Shown piece after piece: positions 1 through 7,763 of a DNA stretch of 20,101 bases; within the stretch, counting starts at the first letter, position 1, and each line of letters begins with the position of its first letter. The notes beneath the pieces are model-generated. The model saw only the letters and a list, made by a program, of their open reading frames with translations. It had not been told where the DNA came from and ran no database searches. A program made the position numbers and the translations under genes. Source of the stretch: Anaerolineales bacterium UBA5797 (GTDB lineage: Bacteria > Chloroflexota > Anaerolineae > Anaerolineales > Villigracilaceae); NCBI GenBank assembly GCA_002418205.1, contig DIDP01000034.1:1-20101 (forward strand), read 5' to 3'.

Positions 1-206
1 AGATGTATTACATCATATTTCCTAGAATGAAAAACTAGCTCAATAACTACTCGAAGCAAAAAGATTGGCAACTTTTTTTTACCACCATTATTTGCAAGAA
101 GATCAATCTGCCCTAGTCTACGATAATTGTTGTAGAAATCACTAGCAAATTTTTCCATCCCACCGACTAACGGTGGATAGGTACGACTAACAAACAACAA
201 TCTCAA
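1..206 (-). CDS. GT4-type glycosyltransferase, N-terminal part only
   Basis: The minus strand from position 206 reads open to the window edge for 68 residues, starting MRLLFVSRTYPPLVGGMEKF. A short hydrophobic strand followed by YPPLVGG-E/K is the typical N-terminus of GT-B fold, family GT4 (WaaG/PimA-like) glycosyltransferases, where this glycine-rich loop lies near the acceptor/donor cleft. The end visible here, KYDVIH, also fits the family pattern. The start is inferred to be TTG (204-206) because GGGAG lies about 6 nt upstream on the minus strand and no ATG lies between it and the preceding gene's stop. It follows the GT2 gene by 19 nt, so it is probably the third gene of that operon. The stretch is AT-rich compared with the rest of the window. 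The substrate cannot be told. Confidence 0.75.
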   Translation of the reverse strand, partial: MRLLFVSRTYPPLVGGMEKFASDFYNNYRRLGQIDLLANNGGKKKLPIFLLRVVIELVFHSRKYDVIH

Positions 207-225
207 AGGAAACTCCCTATTATGC

Positions 226-1197
226 TCAAGTCTTGAACGAAATATCAGATCTGTTTACATATTTTATCTTCTTGATTTCATACATCAATCTATCCTGATT
301 CATCCTCATGCGGTTCAACATATCCGCGATCAGGGCGATGATCAATACCAACATGCCAAAAATAAAAAATCCCAAACCAATGAAACCCACCGATTTATAG
401 GGGGAAAACGCCCCTGTGAAAACATAATGTCCCAATAAAAATGCCTCGAACAAAACACCGACGATCACCAGGGAACCGCCAAATGTGCCAAACACCCGCA
501 TGGGGCGATAATCCAATAAGACCCGCAAAATGATCTTGCTGGTTTGGAGCGCATAACGGACCAACGAGCCCGCCACGCGCGATTTCCGTTCGGGATCATA
601 TTTTACGTGGATGGGGACCTCCATAACCCGCAGGCGCTGAAACAAAAGCGACAGGATCGTTTCGTGTGTATAGGTAAACCCGGCAAAATTATTCAGGCGC
701 AGCAGAGCCTCCCGGTCGTATGCGCGGAAACCGCAGGAAACATCCTGGAATTTCTGCCCGCTCACATAATGGATCAATTGCGACATCCTCTGATTGCCCC
801 AATATTTCAGCCGCGGCATGTATTCAGGCAACCCAAATGCGAATCGGTTTCCCATCACCATATCCGCTTTATTGTGAAGGATCGGCTCGATCAAGCTTGG
901 AATTTCAGTCGGATCGAACTGACCGTCCGCGTCGATCCCCACCAGGATATCCGCATCATTCTCCAGCCCAAACTGGACAGCCGATTGAAAAGCCGCCCCC
1001 ACCCCCAGATTTCTTCCGTGTGAAACCACGCACGCGCCAGCTGTCCGTGCAAGAGAGGCGGTCGCGTCCGTGCTCCCATCGTCAATGACCAGATACTGGA
1101 TCTCGTCAACACTGTCCAGAGATCTGGGAAGGCTTTTAATCACAACCTCAATACTCTCCGCCTCATTTAATGCGGGCATGTAGATGATCAATTTCAC
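226..1197 (-). CDS. GT2 family glycosyltransferase with two C-terminal TM helices (polyprenyl-phosphate sugar synthase-like)
   Basis: This 323-aa protein resembles dolichyl-/polyprenyl-phosphate mannose or glucose synthases (DPMS/GtrB group), which move a sugar from an NDP-sugar to polyprenyl phosphate on the cytoplasmic face of the membrane. Visible motifs are PALNEAESI near residue 8, the nucleotide-binding VIDDGSTD (~37-44) and the metal-binding DADGQFDP (~88-95). After the ~220-residue catalytic domain come two hydrophobic segments (~235-260 and ~268-292), as in two-TM GtrB-type enzymes, then a basic tail. The start is GTG at 1195-1197, with AAGGA about 9 nt upstream; an ATG six bases further upstream is out of frame. 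It lies 18 nt after the 706-aa membrane protein gene and is probably co-transcribed with it. The lipid-linked sugar it makes could feed a GT-C enzyme such as its neighbour may be, which is an inference. Confidence 0.88.
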   Translation of the reverse strand: MKLIIYMPALNEAESIEVVIKSLPRSLDSVDEIQYLVIDDGSTDATASLARTAGACVVSHGRNLGVGAAFQSAVQFGLENDADILVGIDADGQFDPTEIPSLIEPILHNKADMVMGNRFAFGLPEYMPRLKYWGNQRMSQLIHYVSGQKFQDVSCGFRAYDREALLRLNNFAGFTYTHETILSLLFQRLRVMEVPIHVKYDPERKSRVAGSLVRYALQTSKIILRVLLDYRPMRVFGTFGGSLVIVGVLFEAFLLGHYVFTGAFSPYKSVGFIGLGFFIFGMLVLIIALIADMLNRMRMNQDRLMYEIKKIKYVNRSDISFKT

Positions 1198-1215
1198 AGG
1201 GCATTTTCCTTTTGC

Positions 1216-3336
1216 TTAACGGCTTTGCAATAAAATTATATCCGCTGTTCTGTAGGATACTGTGAAATTCCTCCTGCAAGCACCGGTTAAATCTGTAAAC
1301 TGTTCAGCATTACCGTTCCCGGCTAGAACAAATTGGACTTGGTATTCATCCAGCAAAGCGCATCGCTTGTCCTCAGGAATCGAGGGATCCAATGATCGAA
1401 TGGTGTTGCTGGCATCCATCCTGCGGCGAATTTCCTCCGCTGGCATAAAATAATTGTGCGGATTATATTCTTTTTCCTCCCGAAAAGAGATCAATGAGGC
1501 GTGTGCAGAAACGCTGGGCAGCATTTGTATATCCGCGTAATCCAGGGCAATCACTGTTGTTGGGCCGTCCGTACTCTGGTCGATAAATGCACCCACCTGT
1601 GCAAGCTGCCTGTTATGATCCAGGGTAGCGAAATAGGTTGAGACATTGGGGAGCAATACCGAAAATGCAAGAATCCCCACAGCTGCTAAACCTGTCACGA
1701 CACTTTTGGCAAACTCATCCGATTTTTTGCTGCCAGATTCAAGAGTTTTTGGAGACGCGCTGGAAAATCGTTTGAGTGGCCTGCCAAGGATAAGTTTTAT
1801 AGCCAGGGCACCCGCCAACCCCAATGGTGAGAACCATGCCACACGGGACATCATGCGCGCCGATATAAAATAGCCCAAAGCCCATCCCGTATATGGGATC
1901 GCCGCGAACGCGACCAACAATATACAGGCTGCCACATACCAATACAGCGGTCCATCTTTTATTTTGAGGAGCGCCAGAATCAGCGCGAATAAAAGCAAAA
2001 CAACGGGAACAAGCCTGAAAATTTGAAAGGCAGGATAAAATCCGCTCTCCTGCGGGATGTTCAACAGCATTAAGGTTTCAGGATTCAATCCATAGAATCT
2101 ATCGTTGATAACATTTACATATCTTTCCGCCTGAAAGGTGGTGATAACACTTTCGGCATCGAAAGGAATTGCCTGGGAATAACGATCAAAACGGCGAATC
2201 GCCACATACGGCAACAGCAAAAGTATGAAAATAACCGCGAGCTGTAATAACTTCCACCAATCTGTTTTTCCCAGCAACCATGCAATCCCCGCCAATCCGG
2301 CTGAGACCACGCAAGCCAGAAAAAGAATAACCGGATGGGTTAACATCAGACCAATTCCAATCAGGAAAGCCAGGGTCAAATTATTACGATTCGGGGACTG
2401 CAAGAATTTCAGGATGAAGGAAAATAATACCGGAGCCAGGAGGAATGTCGCTGAAACCTTGTCCTCCGCCATGTTTTGAAAGAACCAGAAGCCAACGGGC
2501 CAGGATTCGTCGATCATCAGCACATAAAATAAAATCTGGACCAATACTGAGACCCCAGCCATCCTACGCGATAATCCCAGAACACGAGCGAACCAATAAG
2601 CGGTAACAACAGCGAGGGGAACAAGGAAGAGCTCAAGGTAATTACTGAGCAGTAAAACGCCTGGAATTCCGCTCAAATCTGCGAGAAGCGCCTGCCCCAT
2701 TGGATAGAGCGCCAGCCAAAATCTGGATTGCTCAGCAACATTCATCTGATGAACGATATTGAAAAATCCCAAATGAGCGGAATGCCGCCAGTTCATCAAG
2801 TAAGCGCCATAGGACGTATCATCGATAAAAAATTGATATCCATTGAATGCCACGGACGTCGCAAGAAGTAACGCCAACAATAATGGAATATTCGTAACCA
2901 ACCCACGGATCGAATCTACAAGACCTAGTCTGCGCAAGTCAAGGTTGGGTTTATGGAGCATCAACAACGCCAATACTCCGAGCCCCGATAATGCAAAAAT
3001 AATCCTTACCACCAGAAACGAGAATCCCAAAGCACGCCCCAGGATGCCAATCAAACTTGCAATTGCAACAGAAAGAGCGAATCCAACGGGCAAAACCTCA
3101 CATAGGCCAAACGGCGAATCATCTCCGCGCCCCAAAAGAATATAAAGCAACGCGCCAGGCAGAATGAACATGCCTAGTGCGATTCCAAGCTTGAGCACAT
3201 CTACAAAAAATTTTAGATATGGGCCGCTATCCAAAGCAAGGGATTTCCCCCACGGAAGAATCCATAAAAGGATCCATATCAATCCAACAAATATATGTGA
3301 TTTGTTGATTCGATGAGTACTCAGGTATTTACCCAT
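1216..3336 (-). CDS. Large polytopic membrane protein, possible GT-C-type glycosyltransferase
   Basis: This is a 706-aa protein with about a dozen or more hydrophobic helices over residues ~15-540, followed by a ~160-residue mostly soluble C-terminal domain that begins after a last helix near ~560-580. The first large extracytoplasmic loop (~170) contains FFIDDTSYGAYL. An acidic pair in the first outside loop is a feature of GT-C glycosyltransferases (ArnT, oligosaccharyltransferase and mannosyltransferase types), which use lipid-linked sugar donors. The adjacent GT2 gene could make such a donor. I do not recognise a specific family, so GT-C is a hypothesis based on topology, the DD motif and context; an uncharacterised cell-surface glycan protein is the alternative. 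The ATG start at 3334-3336 has no obvious Shine-Dalgarno. It is separated from the pyrophosphatase gene upstream by a terminator, so it begins its own transcription unit. Confidence 0.7.
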   Translation of the reverse strand: MGKYLSTHRINKSHIFVGLIWILLWILPWGKSLALDSGPYLKFFVDVLKLGIALGMFILPGALLYILLGRGDDSPFGLCEVLPVGFALSVAIASLIGILGRALGFSFLVVRIIFALSGLGVLALLMLHKPNLDLRRLGLVDSIRGLVTNIPLLLALLLATSVAFNGYQFFIDDTSYGAYLMNWRHSAHLGFFNIVHQMNVAEQSRFWLALYPMGQALLADLSGIPGVLLLSNYLELFLVPLAVVTAYWFARVLGLSRRMAGVSVLVQILFYVLMIDESWPVGFWFFQNMAEDKVSATFLLAPVLFSFILKFLQSPNRNNLTLAFLIGIGLMLTHPVILFLACVVSAGLAGIAWLLGKTDWWKLLQLAVIFILLLLPYVAIRRFDRYSQAIPFDAESVITTFQAERYVNVINDRFYGLNPETLMLLNIPQESGFYPAFQIFRLVPVVLLLFALILALLKIKDGPLYWYVAACILLVAFAAIPYTGWALGYFISARMMSRVAWFSPLGLAGALAIKLILGRPLKRFSSASPKTLESGSKKSDEFAKSVVTGLAAVGILAFSVLLPNVSTYFATLDHNRQLAQVGAFIDQSTDGPTTVIALDYADIQMLPSVSAHASLISFREEKEYNPHNYFMPAEEIRRRMDASNTIRSLDPSIPEDKRCALLDEYQVQFVLAGNGNAEQFTDLTGACRRNFTVSYRTADIILLQSR

Positions 3337-3387
3337 GTCGTCAAATTCATCTTGATAAGACTTATGTCCTATTGTATTGAAAAACGT

Positions 3388-3421
3388 AAAATGGGCTTCC
3401 TGTCTTCTGGAAGCCCATTTT
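3388..3421 (-). terminator. Rho-independent terminator of the pyrophosphatase gene
   Basis: A perfect 13-bp stem (arms 3388-3400 and 3409-3421) closes an 8-nt loop. The stem ends in A/T runs on both sides. It begins 4 nt after the hppA stop codon on the minus strand and is followed there by a T-rich stretch (TTTTACGTTTTT). It separates hppA from the glycan operon downstream. Confidence 0.85.
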
Positions 3422-3425
3422 TATT

Positions 3426-5804
3426 TTACTTCTTCTTCCCTCTACCCGCCACCTCGACCTCCGTCATCGACTGGGCAGGCTTCTTCGACTGGGTCACTGC
3501 CCAGGCGAGCACGCCGAGCAGGGCAAGCGCAACCACCCAGACCGCGACGAGCCCGCCGCCGGTCACCCCTTCGTATTGGACGACGATCGGGGCAATGATC
3601 ACGGCCACAAGATTAACGACCTTGATCATCGGGTTGAGCGCCGGACCAGCCGTATCCTTGAACGGATCACCGACCGTGTCACCCACCACGCCAGCCTTGT
3701 GCCGCTCAGAGCCTTTGCCGAGGTTCCTCTTGGGATCCTTGGGCTCGTCCTCGATCAACTTCTTGGCATTGTCCCATGCGCCGCCGGAGTTGTTGAGGAA
3801 CACCGCCAGCAACTGCCCGGAGACGATGATCCCCGCCAGGAAACCGCCAAGCGCCTCGACCTTCAACATCAGACCGATCACAACCGGTGTCACGATGCCG
3901 AGCAGCGCCAACGAGACCAACTCCTTCTGCGCGGCAGTTGTTGAAATTTCCACTGCCTGCTTGTAATCAGGCTTGACCTTGCCTTCCAACACACCCAGTT
4001 TGAACTGGCGGCGGACTTCCAGAACGATCAACGAAGCGGCGCGCGTCACAGCCTGAATGGCGAAGGACGAGAATAACCAGGGTAATGCGCCGCCGATCAA
4101 CATGCCGACGAACACCTGCGGGAGGTCCACACGGATGCCCACGGATTGGATTTGTTCCGCGAGCGGGACATTCATGGTCGCCTGCGCGCGTGACACATCC
4201 ACAAGGAAGGAACCGAACAGCGAGACCGCCGCGATCACTGCAGAGCCGATGGCAACACCTTTTGTAATGGCTTTGGTTGTGTTGCCCACTGCATCGAGGT
4301 CAGCCATGATCTGCTGGGCAGCTTTGGTAGCCTTGTCGGTCTTGCCAGACCAGGACATCTCGCCGATGCCGTTGGCGTTGTCGGCGATCGGACCGAAGGA
4401 GTCCATGGCCACGTTGTTACCGGTCAGCGTAAGCATGCCGATGCCGGTCATTGCCACGCCGTAAAGGATGAAGTTGACGCTCTCGGCGCCCTCGATGCCG
4501 GGGATCGTGCCGAAGATCAAAATGGACGCAACGATCGTCAATGCAATGACCACCACAGACCACACTGAAGACTCAAAACCGACTGAGACACCGTTAAGGA
4601 TCAAAGTCGCAGGACCGGTGTCGGCCGCCTTTTTGATGTCATTGACAGGCGCCGCATGTGTGCCGGTGAAATACTCTGTCAAACGGTCGATCAAAATGGC
4701 GAGCAAAACCCCGACGGCAACTGTCGCGGGGGTCCGCCACCAGCCGCCGAATTCGGTCATCGTATCCTTCATATAAAGATAACCGGCGGCAAAGAACAAC
4801 ACCGCCGAAATGGCGGCGGAGGTCAGGAAGCCTCTAAAAATGGCGTTCATGGCATCCTGGCTCTTGCCGGTCTCACCACCGCGCACAAAGTATGTGCCGA
4901 AGATGGACGAAAGCACCCCGATGCCGCGTACGATCAACGGGAAGATGATCCACTCCAGGCGGCCCGTTGCATGCCAGAGGGCCAGACCAAGGATCAGCCC
5001 CGAAACGATCGTCACTTCATAGGATTCGAAGATGTCTGCAGCCATACCGGCGCAATCACCGACGTTGTCACCGACAAGGTCAGCCACCACCGCGGGATTT
5101 CTCGGATCGTCCTCAGGGATGCCTGCCTCCACTTTACCGACCAGGTCCGCACCGACATCCGCCGCCTTGGTGTAGATACCGCCGCCCACGCGCATGAACA
5201 ACGCCAGCAGGGTCCCGCCGAAACCGAAGCCAAGCAGGGCATCGGGGGCGGCAATGCCGAGCACGATGAAGATGACCGTGCCGCCAAGCAGACCGAGACC
5301 GTCGGTCAACATGCCGGTGATCGTCCCGGCGCGATAGGCGATTCGGAGCGCATCACCGAACGAGGTCCGCGCAGCAGAGGCGACGCGTACGTTCCCTTCC
5401 ACAGCCATGCGCATGCCGATCTGTCCCACGGTCAGTGAGAAACCGGCGCCCATCACGAATGCCAGCGCGCGGGCAATACCGATGATCAGGCGGACGGAGC
5501 TTTCGGGCATCCCCTGGAATCTTTCGATCGCTTCAGGGGTTGGAGGCACAATGTAAACGGAGAGAAAAAGCGCAACAGTAAGAATGGCGATCAGTGGCAG
5601 AATGGAGCGCAACTGTTTTTGCAGATAGGCGTTGGCGCCATCCTTGATCGCTCCCCAGACTTCCTGCATTTTTTCCGTGCCTTTATCTTCGCGCAGGATC
5701 TGGGAGCGGAGGAAGACCGCGTATAAAAGGCCGAGGATGGCAATGCCAAACACAGCCCAGATCGCGACCGCCTCCAGTGGAGTAAGTCCTTGCATAGCGT
5801 ACAT
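3426..5804 (-). CDS. hppA: Membrane-bound proton-translocating pyrophosphatase, K+-independent type
   Basis: This 792-aa integral membrane enzyme hydrolyses cytoplasmic PPi and pumps H+ outward. The diagnostic substrate-binding segment DVGADLVGKVE lies near residues 213-223, followed by the acidic motif EDDPRNP and the Asp-rich DLVGDNVGDCAGMAAD. A second Asp-rich cluster (GPIADNANGI) lies further on, and the C-terminal DTVGDPFKDTAGP motif is also present. About 16 hydrophobic helices fit the family. The sequence GNTTKAITKG has Lys511 (codon 4272-4274) with Thr three residues on. In this family Lys there marks the K+-independent H+ pumps, while Ala marks K+-dependent pumps. The ATG at 5802-5804 is chosen because GGGAGG lies upstream (12-nt spacing) and the promoter at 5862-5890 lies inside the longer open frame that reaches 5933. 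It is divergent from the Fe-S carrier gene. Confidence 0.97.
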   Translation of the reverse strand: MYAMQGLTPLEAVAIWAVFGIAILGLLYAVFLRSQILREDKGTEKMQEVWGAIKDGANAYLQKQLRSILPLIAILTVALFLSVYIVPPTPEAIERFQGMPESSVRLIIGIARALAFVMGAGFSLTVGQIGMRMAVEGNVRVASAARTSFGDALRIAYRAGTITGMLTDGLGLLGGTVIFIVLGIAAPDALLGFGFGGTLLALFMRVGGGIYTKAADVGADLVGKVEAGIPEDDPRNPAVVADLVGDNVGDCAGMAADIFESYEVTIVSGLILGLALWHATGRLEWIIFPLIVRGIGVLSSIFGTYFVRGGETGKSQDAMNAIFRGFLTSAAISAVLFFAAGYLYMKDTMTEFGGWWRTPATVAVGVLLAILIDRLTEYFTGTHAAPVNDIKKAADTGPATLILNGVSVGFESSVWSVVVIALTIVASILIFGTIPGIEGAESVNFILYGVAMTGIGMLTLTGNNVAMDSFGPIADNANGIGEMSWSGKTDKATKAAQQIMADLDAVGNTTKAITKGVAIGSAVIAAVSLFGSFLVDVSRAQATMNVPLAEQIQSVGIRVDLPQVFVGMLIGGALPWLFSSFAIQAVTRAASLIVLEVRRQFKLGVLEGKVKPDYKQAVEISTTAAQKELVSLALLGIVTPVVIGLMLKVEALGGFLAGIIVSGQLLAVFLNNSGGAWDNAKKLIEDEPKDPKRNLGKGSERHKAGVVGDTVGDPFKDTAGPALNPMIKVVNLVAVIIAPIVVQYEGVTGGGLVAVWVVALALLGVLAWAVTQSKKPAQSMTEVEVAGRGKKK

Positions 5805-5861
5805 ATTGGGGTGATTCCTCCCGAGGAATGGTTTTTGGGCTTCCGCCCGTTTAGCAGGGGG

Positions 5862-5890
5862 ATTGTACAGGTGAGGGAGGAATGTGTCAA
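5862..5890 (-). promoter_or_regulatory. Sigma70-type promoter of hppA
   Basis: On the minus strand TTGACA (5885-5890) and TACAAT (5862-5867) are separated by exactly 17 bp. The predicted start is near 5855, giving a leader of about 50 nt before the ATG at 5804. Confidence 0.85.
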
Positions 5891-5916
5891 GCATTAACAA
5901 TGTTATAAGGATTTGG

Positions 5917-5945
5917 TTGACACCTAATGCCAAATTTGATAAGAT
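5917..5945 (+). promoter_or_regulatory. Sigma70-type promoter of the Fe-S carrier gene
   Basis: TTGACA (5917-5922) and TAAGAT (5940-5945) are separated by 17 bp. The predicted start is near 5952, giving a leader of about 24 nt that contains the AAAGGAGA ribosome binding site. It is divergent from, and does not overlap, the hppA promoter. Confidence 0.75.
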
Positions 5946-5975
5946 TTATCAAGTTCACTCCAAAAGGAGAAAGTT

Positions 5976-6404
5976 ATGTTACAGGAAATCGAAACAAAGG
6001 CAATTCCCGAAGTCGCAACCCCTGTCCTCACATTGACGACGGCAGCCACAGACGCGGTAAAGAACATTCTCACCGAACGCAATCTTGAAGGCTATGCCTT
6101 GCGCGTGTACGTTGCTGGCGGCGGATGCTGTGGTGTGAACTTCGGCATGGCGCTCGACAACAACTTCCGTGATGTTGATACGACGTTCGACATCAATGGC
6201 GTGAAGGTCATTGTTGATGAAGTATCCATCGACTATCTGCGCGGCGCGAACATTGACTTTGTCAACGATCCGGTGCGCGGCTCCGGCTTCGCAGTGGACA
6301 GCCCCAACGCCAAAGGGCACAGCCATGGAGAAGGCGGCTGCGCCTGCGGTTCCGGCGGCGGCTCCTGCGGATGCGGAGGCGATTCGTGCTCGTGCCAGAA
6401 CTGA
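5976..6404 (+). CDS. HesB/IscA/ErpA-type iron-sulfur cluster carrier with extended Cys-rich tail
   Basis: This is a 142-aa A-type carrier that holds and delivers Fe-S clusters to apoproteins in the cytoplasm. The HesB-like fold is visible as LTLTTAATDAVKNIL, then the first ligand region AGGGCCGVNFG (Cys51/Cys52), then VDEVSIDYLRGANIDFV and GSGFAVDSPNA. Canonical family members end just after one C-x-C-G motif. Here Cys122-Ala-Cys124 is followed by two more C-x-C pairs (131/133 and 138/140) in a Gly/Ser-rich tail, preceded by HSHGE. The start ATG has a strong Shine-Dalgarno, AAAGGAGA, about 6 nt upstream. The gene is monocistronic: its own promoter upstream and a palindromic terminator downstream. 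No isc or suf genes are nearby, so whether it is ErpA-like or IscA-like cannot be decided here. Confidence 0.9.
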   Translation: MLQEIETKAIPEVATPVLTLTTAATDAVKNILTERNLEGYALRVYVAGGGCCGVNFGMALDNNFRDVDTTFDINGVKVIVDEVSIDYLRGANIDFVNDPVRGSGFAVDSPNAKGHSHGEGGCACGSGGGSCGCGGDSCSCQN

Positions 6405-6432
6405 TCTGCTTATAAGTATTCGATTTATTGGT

Positions 6433-6472
6433 ATAACAAAAAAAGACCGGCATGCCGGTCTTTTTTTGTTAT
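6433..6472. terminator. Bidirectional terminator, 40-bp perfect palindrome
   Basis: A perfect inverted repeat centred on GCATGC, with a GACCGG/CCGGTC core flanked by seven A on one side and seven T on the other. It serves the convergent Fe-S carrier gene (plus) and the SH3-like gene (minus), and it overlaps the TAA stop codon of the latter (6469-6471). Confidence 0.92.
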
Positions 6473-7095
6473 CTGCCTCGCAGGTAGGAGATCACTGCGC
6501 CGAAAAATCCGAACAACCCCAAACTCAGGATGATCAACCCTGCCGGGACGCCTGGGTTCCCGGTGGCGCTGGGCTCGGCAAAAGATGGCACCTCAAGCGG
6601 CGCGGCGGGAGGCGTGAACGTCGGCAAACGGGTTGGTGTTTGCTGACCAATGAACACAGCTTCCAGGGTCGGGTTGATCGTCGGCGTGGAGAACGGCGTG
6701 GGGGTTGGCGGAATATCGATCAGCGGCAGGAATGCGCCGGGGGAAAGTCCAACATAAGGTCCATAGACCCAGCCGATGGAACCGGGAACACCCGGATAAT
6801 AGATCTGGATCCATTCCACACGGTCGCGCGCCCTTCCGAGCGCGGGAGCCGTCTCATTCGCAAGCAGGACACCGATCGCCGGATAATCGAACGAACTGGG
6901 TCCCGCGTACACGCGGACAAGTTGATTGAACGGATCGACCTTGACCGTTGGTCCCTCGGGCGTTCCCGTCACCGTTGGGACGGAGCCGGTCGGTTGTTGG
7001 GCAAGCACAACCGGTTGTGACGGTTGAAAGAATCCAATGACGATGACTGCGCCAGCCAGCAGGATCAGCAACGTCACTTTCGGTAGGCGAACCAT
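6469..7095 (-). CDS. Secreted/membrane-anchored SH3-like (bacterial SH3) domain protein, copy 2
   Basis: This 208-aa protein has an N-terminal signal-anchor helix (~7-28). An SH3b-like domain follows at about 55-125, visible as NQLVRVYAGPSSFDYPAIGVL, then WIQIYYPGVPGSIGWVYGPYV. A Thr/Pro-rich linker (PPTPTPFSTPT and further) and a C-terminal hydrophobic helix with a short basic end (ISYLRGR) complete it, so the SH3 domain is probably displayed outside and tethered at both ends. Bacterial SH3 domains often bind peptidoglycan or peptides, but the ligand here is unknown. It begins 4 nt after the stop of a paralogous gene with the same architecture and is almost certainly translated from the same mRNA. 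It ends inside a bidirectional terminator. Confidence 0.85.
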   Translation of the reverse strand: MVRLPKVTLLILLAGAVIVIGFFQPSQPVVLAQQPTGSVPTVTGTPEGPTVKVDPFNQLVRVYAGPSSFDYPAIGVLLANETAPALGRARDRVEWIQIYYPGVPGSIGWVYGPYVGLSPGAFLPLIDIPPTPTPFSTPTINPTLEAVFIGQQTPTRLPTFTPPAAPLEVPSFAEPSATGNPGVPAGLIILSLGLFGFFGAVISYLRGR

Positions 7096-7099
7096 GGGT

Positions 7100-7693
7100 T
7101 TACTGTTTTCGAAGGGCTGAAGTAATGACCAGGCCTGCCGCGCCGATCAATAACAGACCGATGATCACAATCCCGGAAGAAAGCCCGGATGGGCGCGACG
7201 CGCTGGCATCGGAAAATTGCGGTATTTCCAGCGGCGGCGGCGGCGTGAATGTCGGCAGTTGGGTCGTGGTCGGCTCAAAGATGAAAGCCGCGGCAAAGGT
7301 TGGGTTAACGGTGGCAGTTGCAATGGGCGTCTGAGTCGGGGGCGGTTCCACGATCCCCAGTTCACCGCCGGAAATGCTCACATACGTGGCATACACCCAC
7401 CCCACTCCACCCGGCGCATCAGGGTAGGCGATCTGGACCCACTCGCTTCCGGGGGAGACGCCAAGCGCCGGAACGACATCCCCCGGAGACAGCCTGCCAA
7501 CGATCGGGTAGAAGACGGTGCTGGGTCCGCCTCGGACGTTGATGGGATCGGTATAGATCACCGTTGCATACACATCGGACTGCACGAACGCTTCCTGCCA
7601 GGCCTGAGCCTGATCCGTTGCAAGAAGCATCGCCAACCCGACAGCGGAAACGATGAGAAGGATGAGAGAACTTTTAAACCAAAACCTGTTCAT
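7100..7693 (-). CDS. Secreted/membrane-anchored SH3-like domain protein, copy 1
   Basis: This 197-aa paralogue of the following gene has the same plan: a signal-anchor helix (~6-30), an SH3b-like domain with TDPINVRGGPSTVFYPIVGRL and WVQIAYPDAPGGVGWVYATYV, a Thr/Pro linker (PPPTQTPIATATVNPT) and a C-terminal TM helix ending in Arg-Lys-Gln. Tandem duplication is the simple explanation. ATG at 7691-7693 is chosen because it puts the hydrophobic segment at the N-terminus; an upstream TTG (7742-7744) would add 17 basic residues and read through the palindrome. No Shine-Dalgarno precedes the ATG. A TATATA lies only 4 nt upstream, so the mRNA may be leaderless or nearly so. It is divergent from the zinc-ribbon gene. 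Confidence 0.83.
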   Translation of the reverse strand: MNRFWFKSSLILLIVSAVGLAMLLATDQAQAWQEAFVQSDVYATVIYTDPINVRGGPSTVFYPIVGRLSPGDVVPALGVSPGSEWVQIAYPDAPGGVGWVYATYVSISGGELGIVEPPPTQTPIATATVNPTFAAAFIFEPTTTQLPTFTPPPPLEIPQFSDASASRPSGLSSGIVIIGLLLIGAAGLVITSALRKQ

Positions 7694-7722
7694 ATCGTAT
7701 ATATTTGCATAAGCATGAAATA

Positions 7723-7738
7723 CGACGACATGTCGTCG
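7723..7738. promoter_or_regulatory. 16-bp perfect palindrome in a divergent promoter region (candidate operator)
   Basis: CGACGACATGTCGTCG is a perfect dyad. It lies where the -35 elements of both divergent promoters would be: its centre is about 20 bp upstream of the TATAAT for the plus gene and about 27 bp upstream of the TATATA for the minus genes. Neither side has a good -35 hexamer, so an activator or shared regulator bound here is plausible. It has no T-run and is not a terminator. Confidence 0.5.
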
Positions 7739-7750
7739 CCGCAAAAGGAT

Positions 7751-7756
7751 TATAAT
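7751..7756 (+). promoter_or_regulatory. -10 element of the zinc-ribbon gene, leaderless arrangement
   Basis: A perfect TATAAT ends 7 nt before the ATG at 7764. The predicted start of transcription coincides with the A of the ATG, and there is no room for a ribosome binding site. The -35 region falls inside the 16-bp palindrome. Confidence 0.65.
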
Positions 7757-7763
7757 CTAAAAC

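Noticed and set aside
4656..5438. 260-aa plus-strand open frame inside hppA
   Set aside because: It is antisense to a strongly conserved gene, is rich in His, Gln, Arg and Asp without domain features, and follows from the high GC of the codons.
5805..5933. N-terminal extension of the pyrophosphatase to 5933
   Set aside because: The added segment contains the consensus hppA promoter (5862-5890), and the ATG at 5804 has a GGGAGG site and the normal family N-terminus.
7694..7744. TTG start extending SH3-like copy 1 by 17 residues
   Set aside because: It would read the palindrome as Arg-Arg-Arg-His and bury the signal helix inside the protein; ATG at 7693 gives a normal signal anchor.
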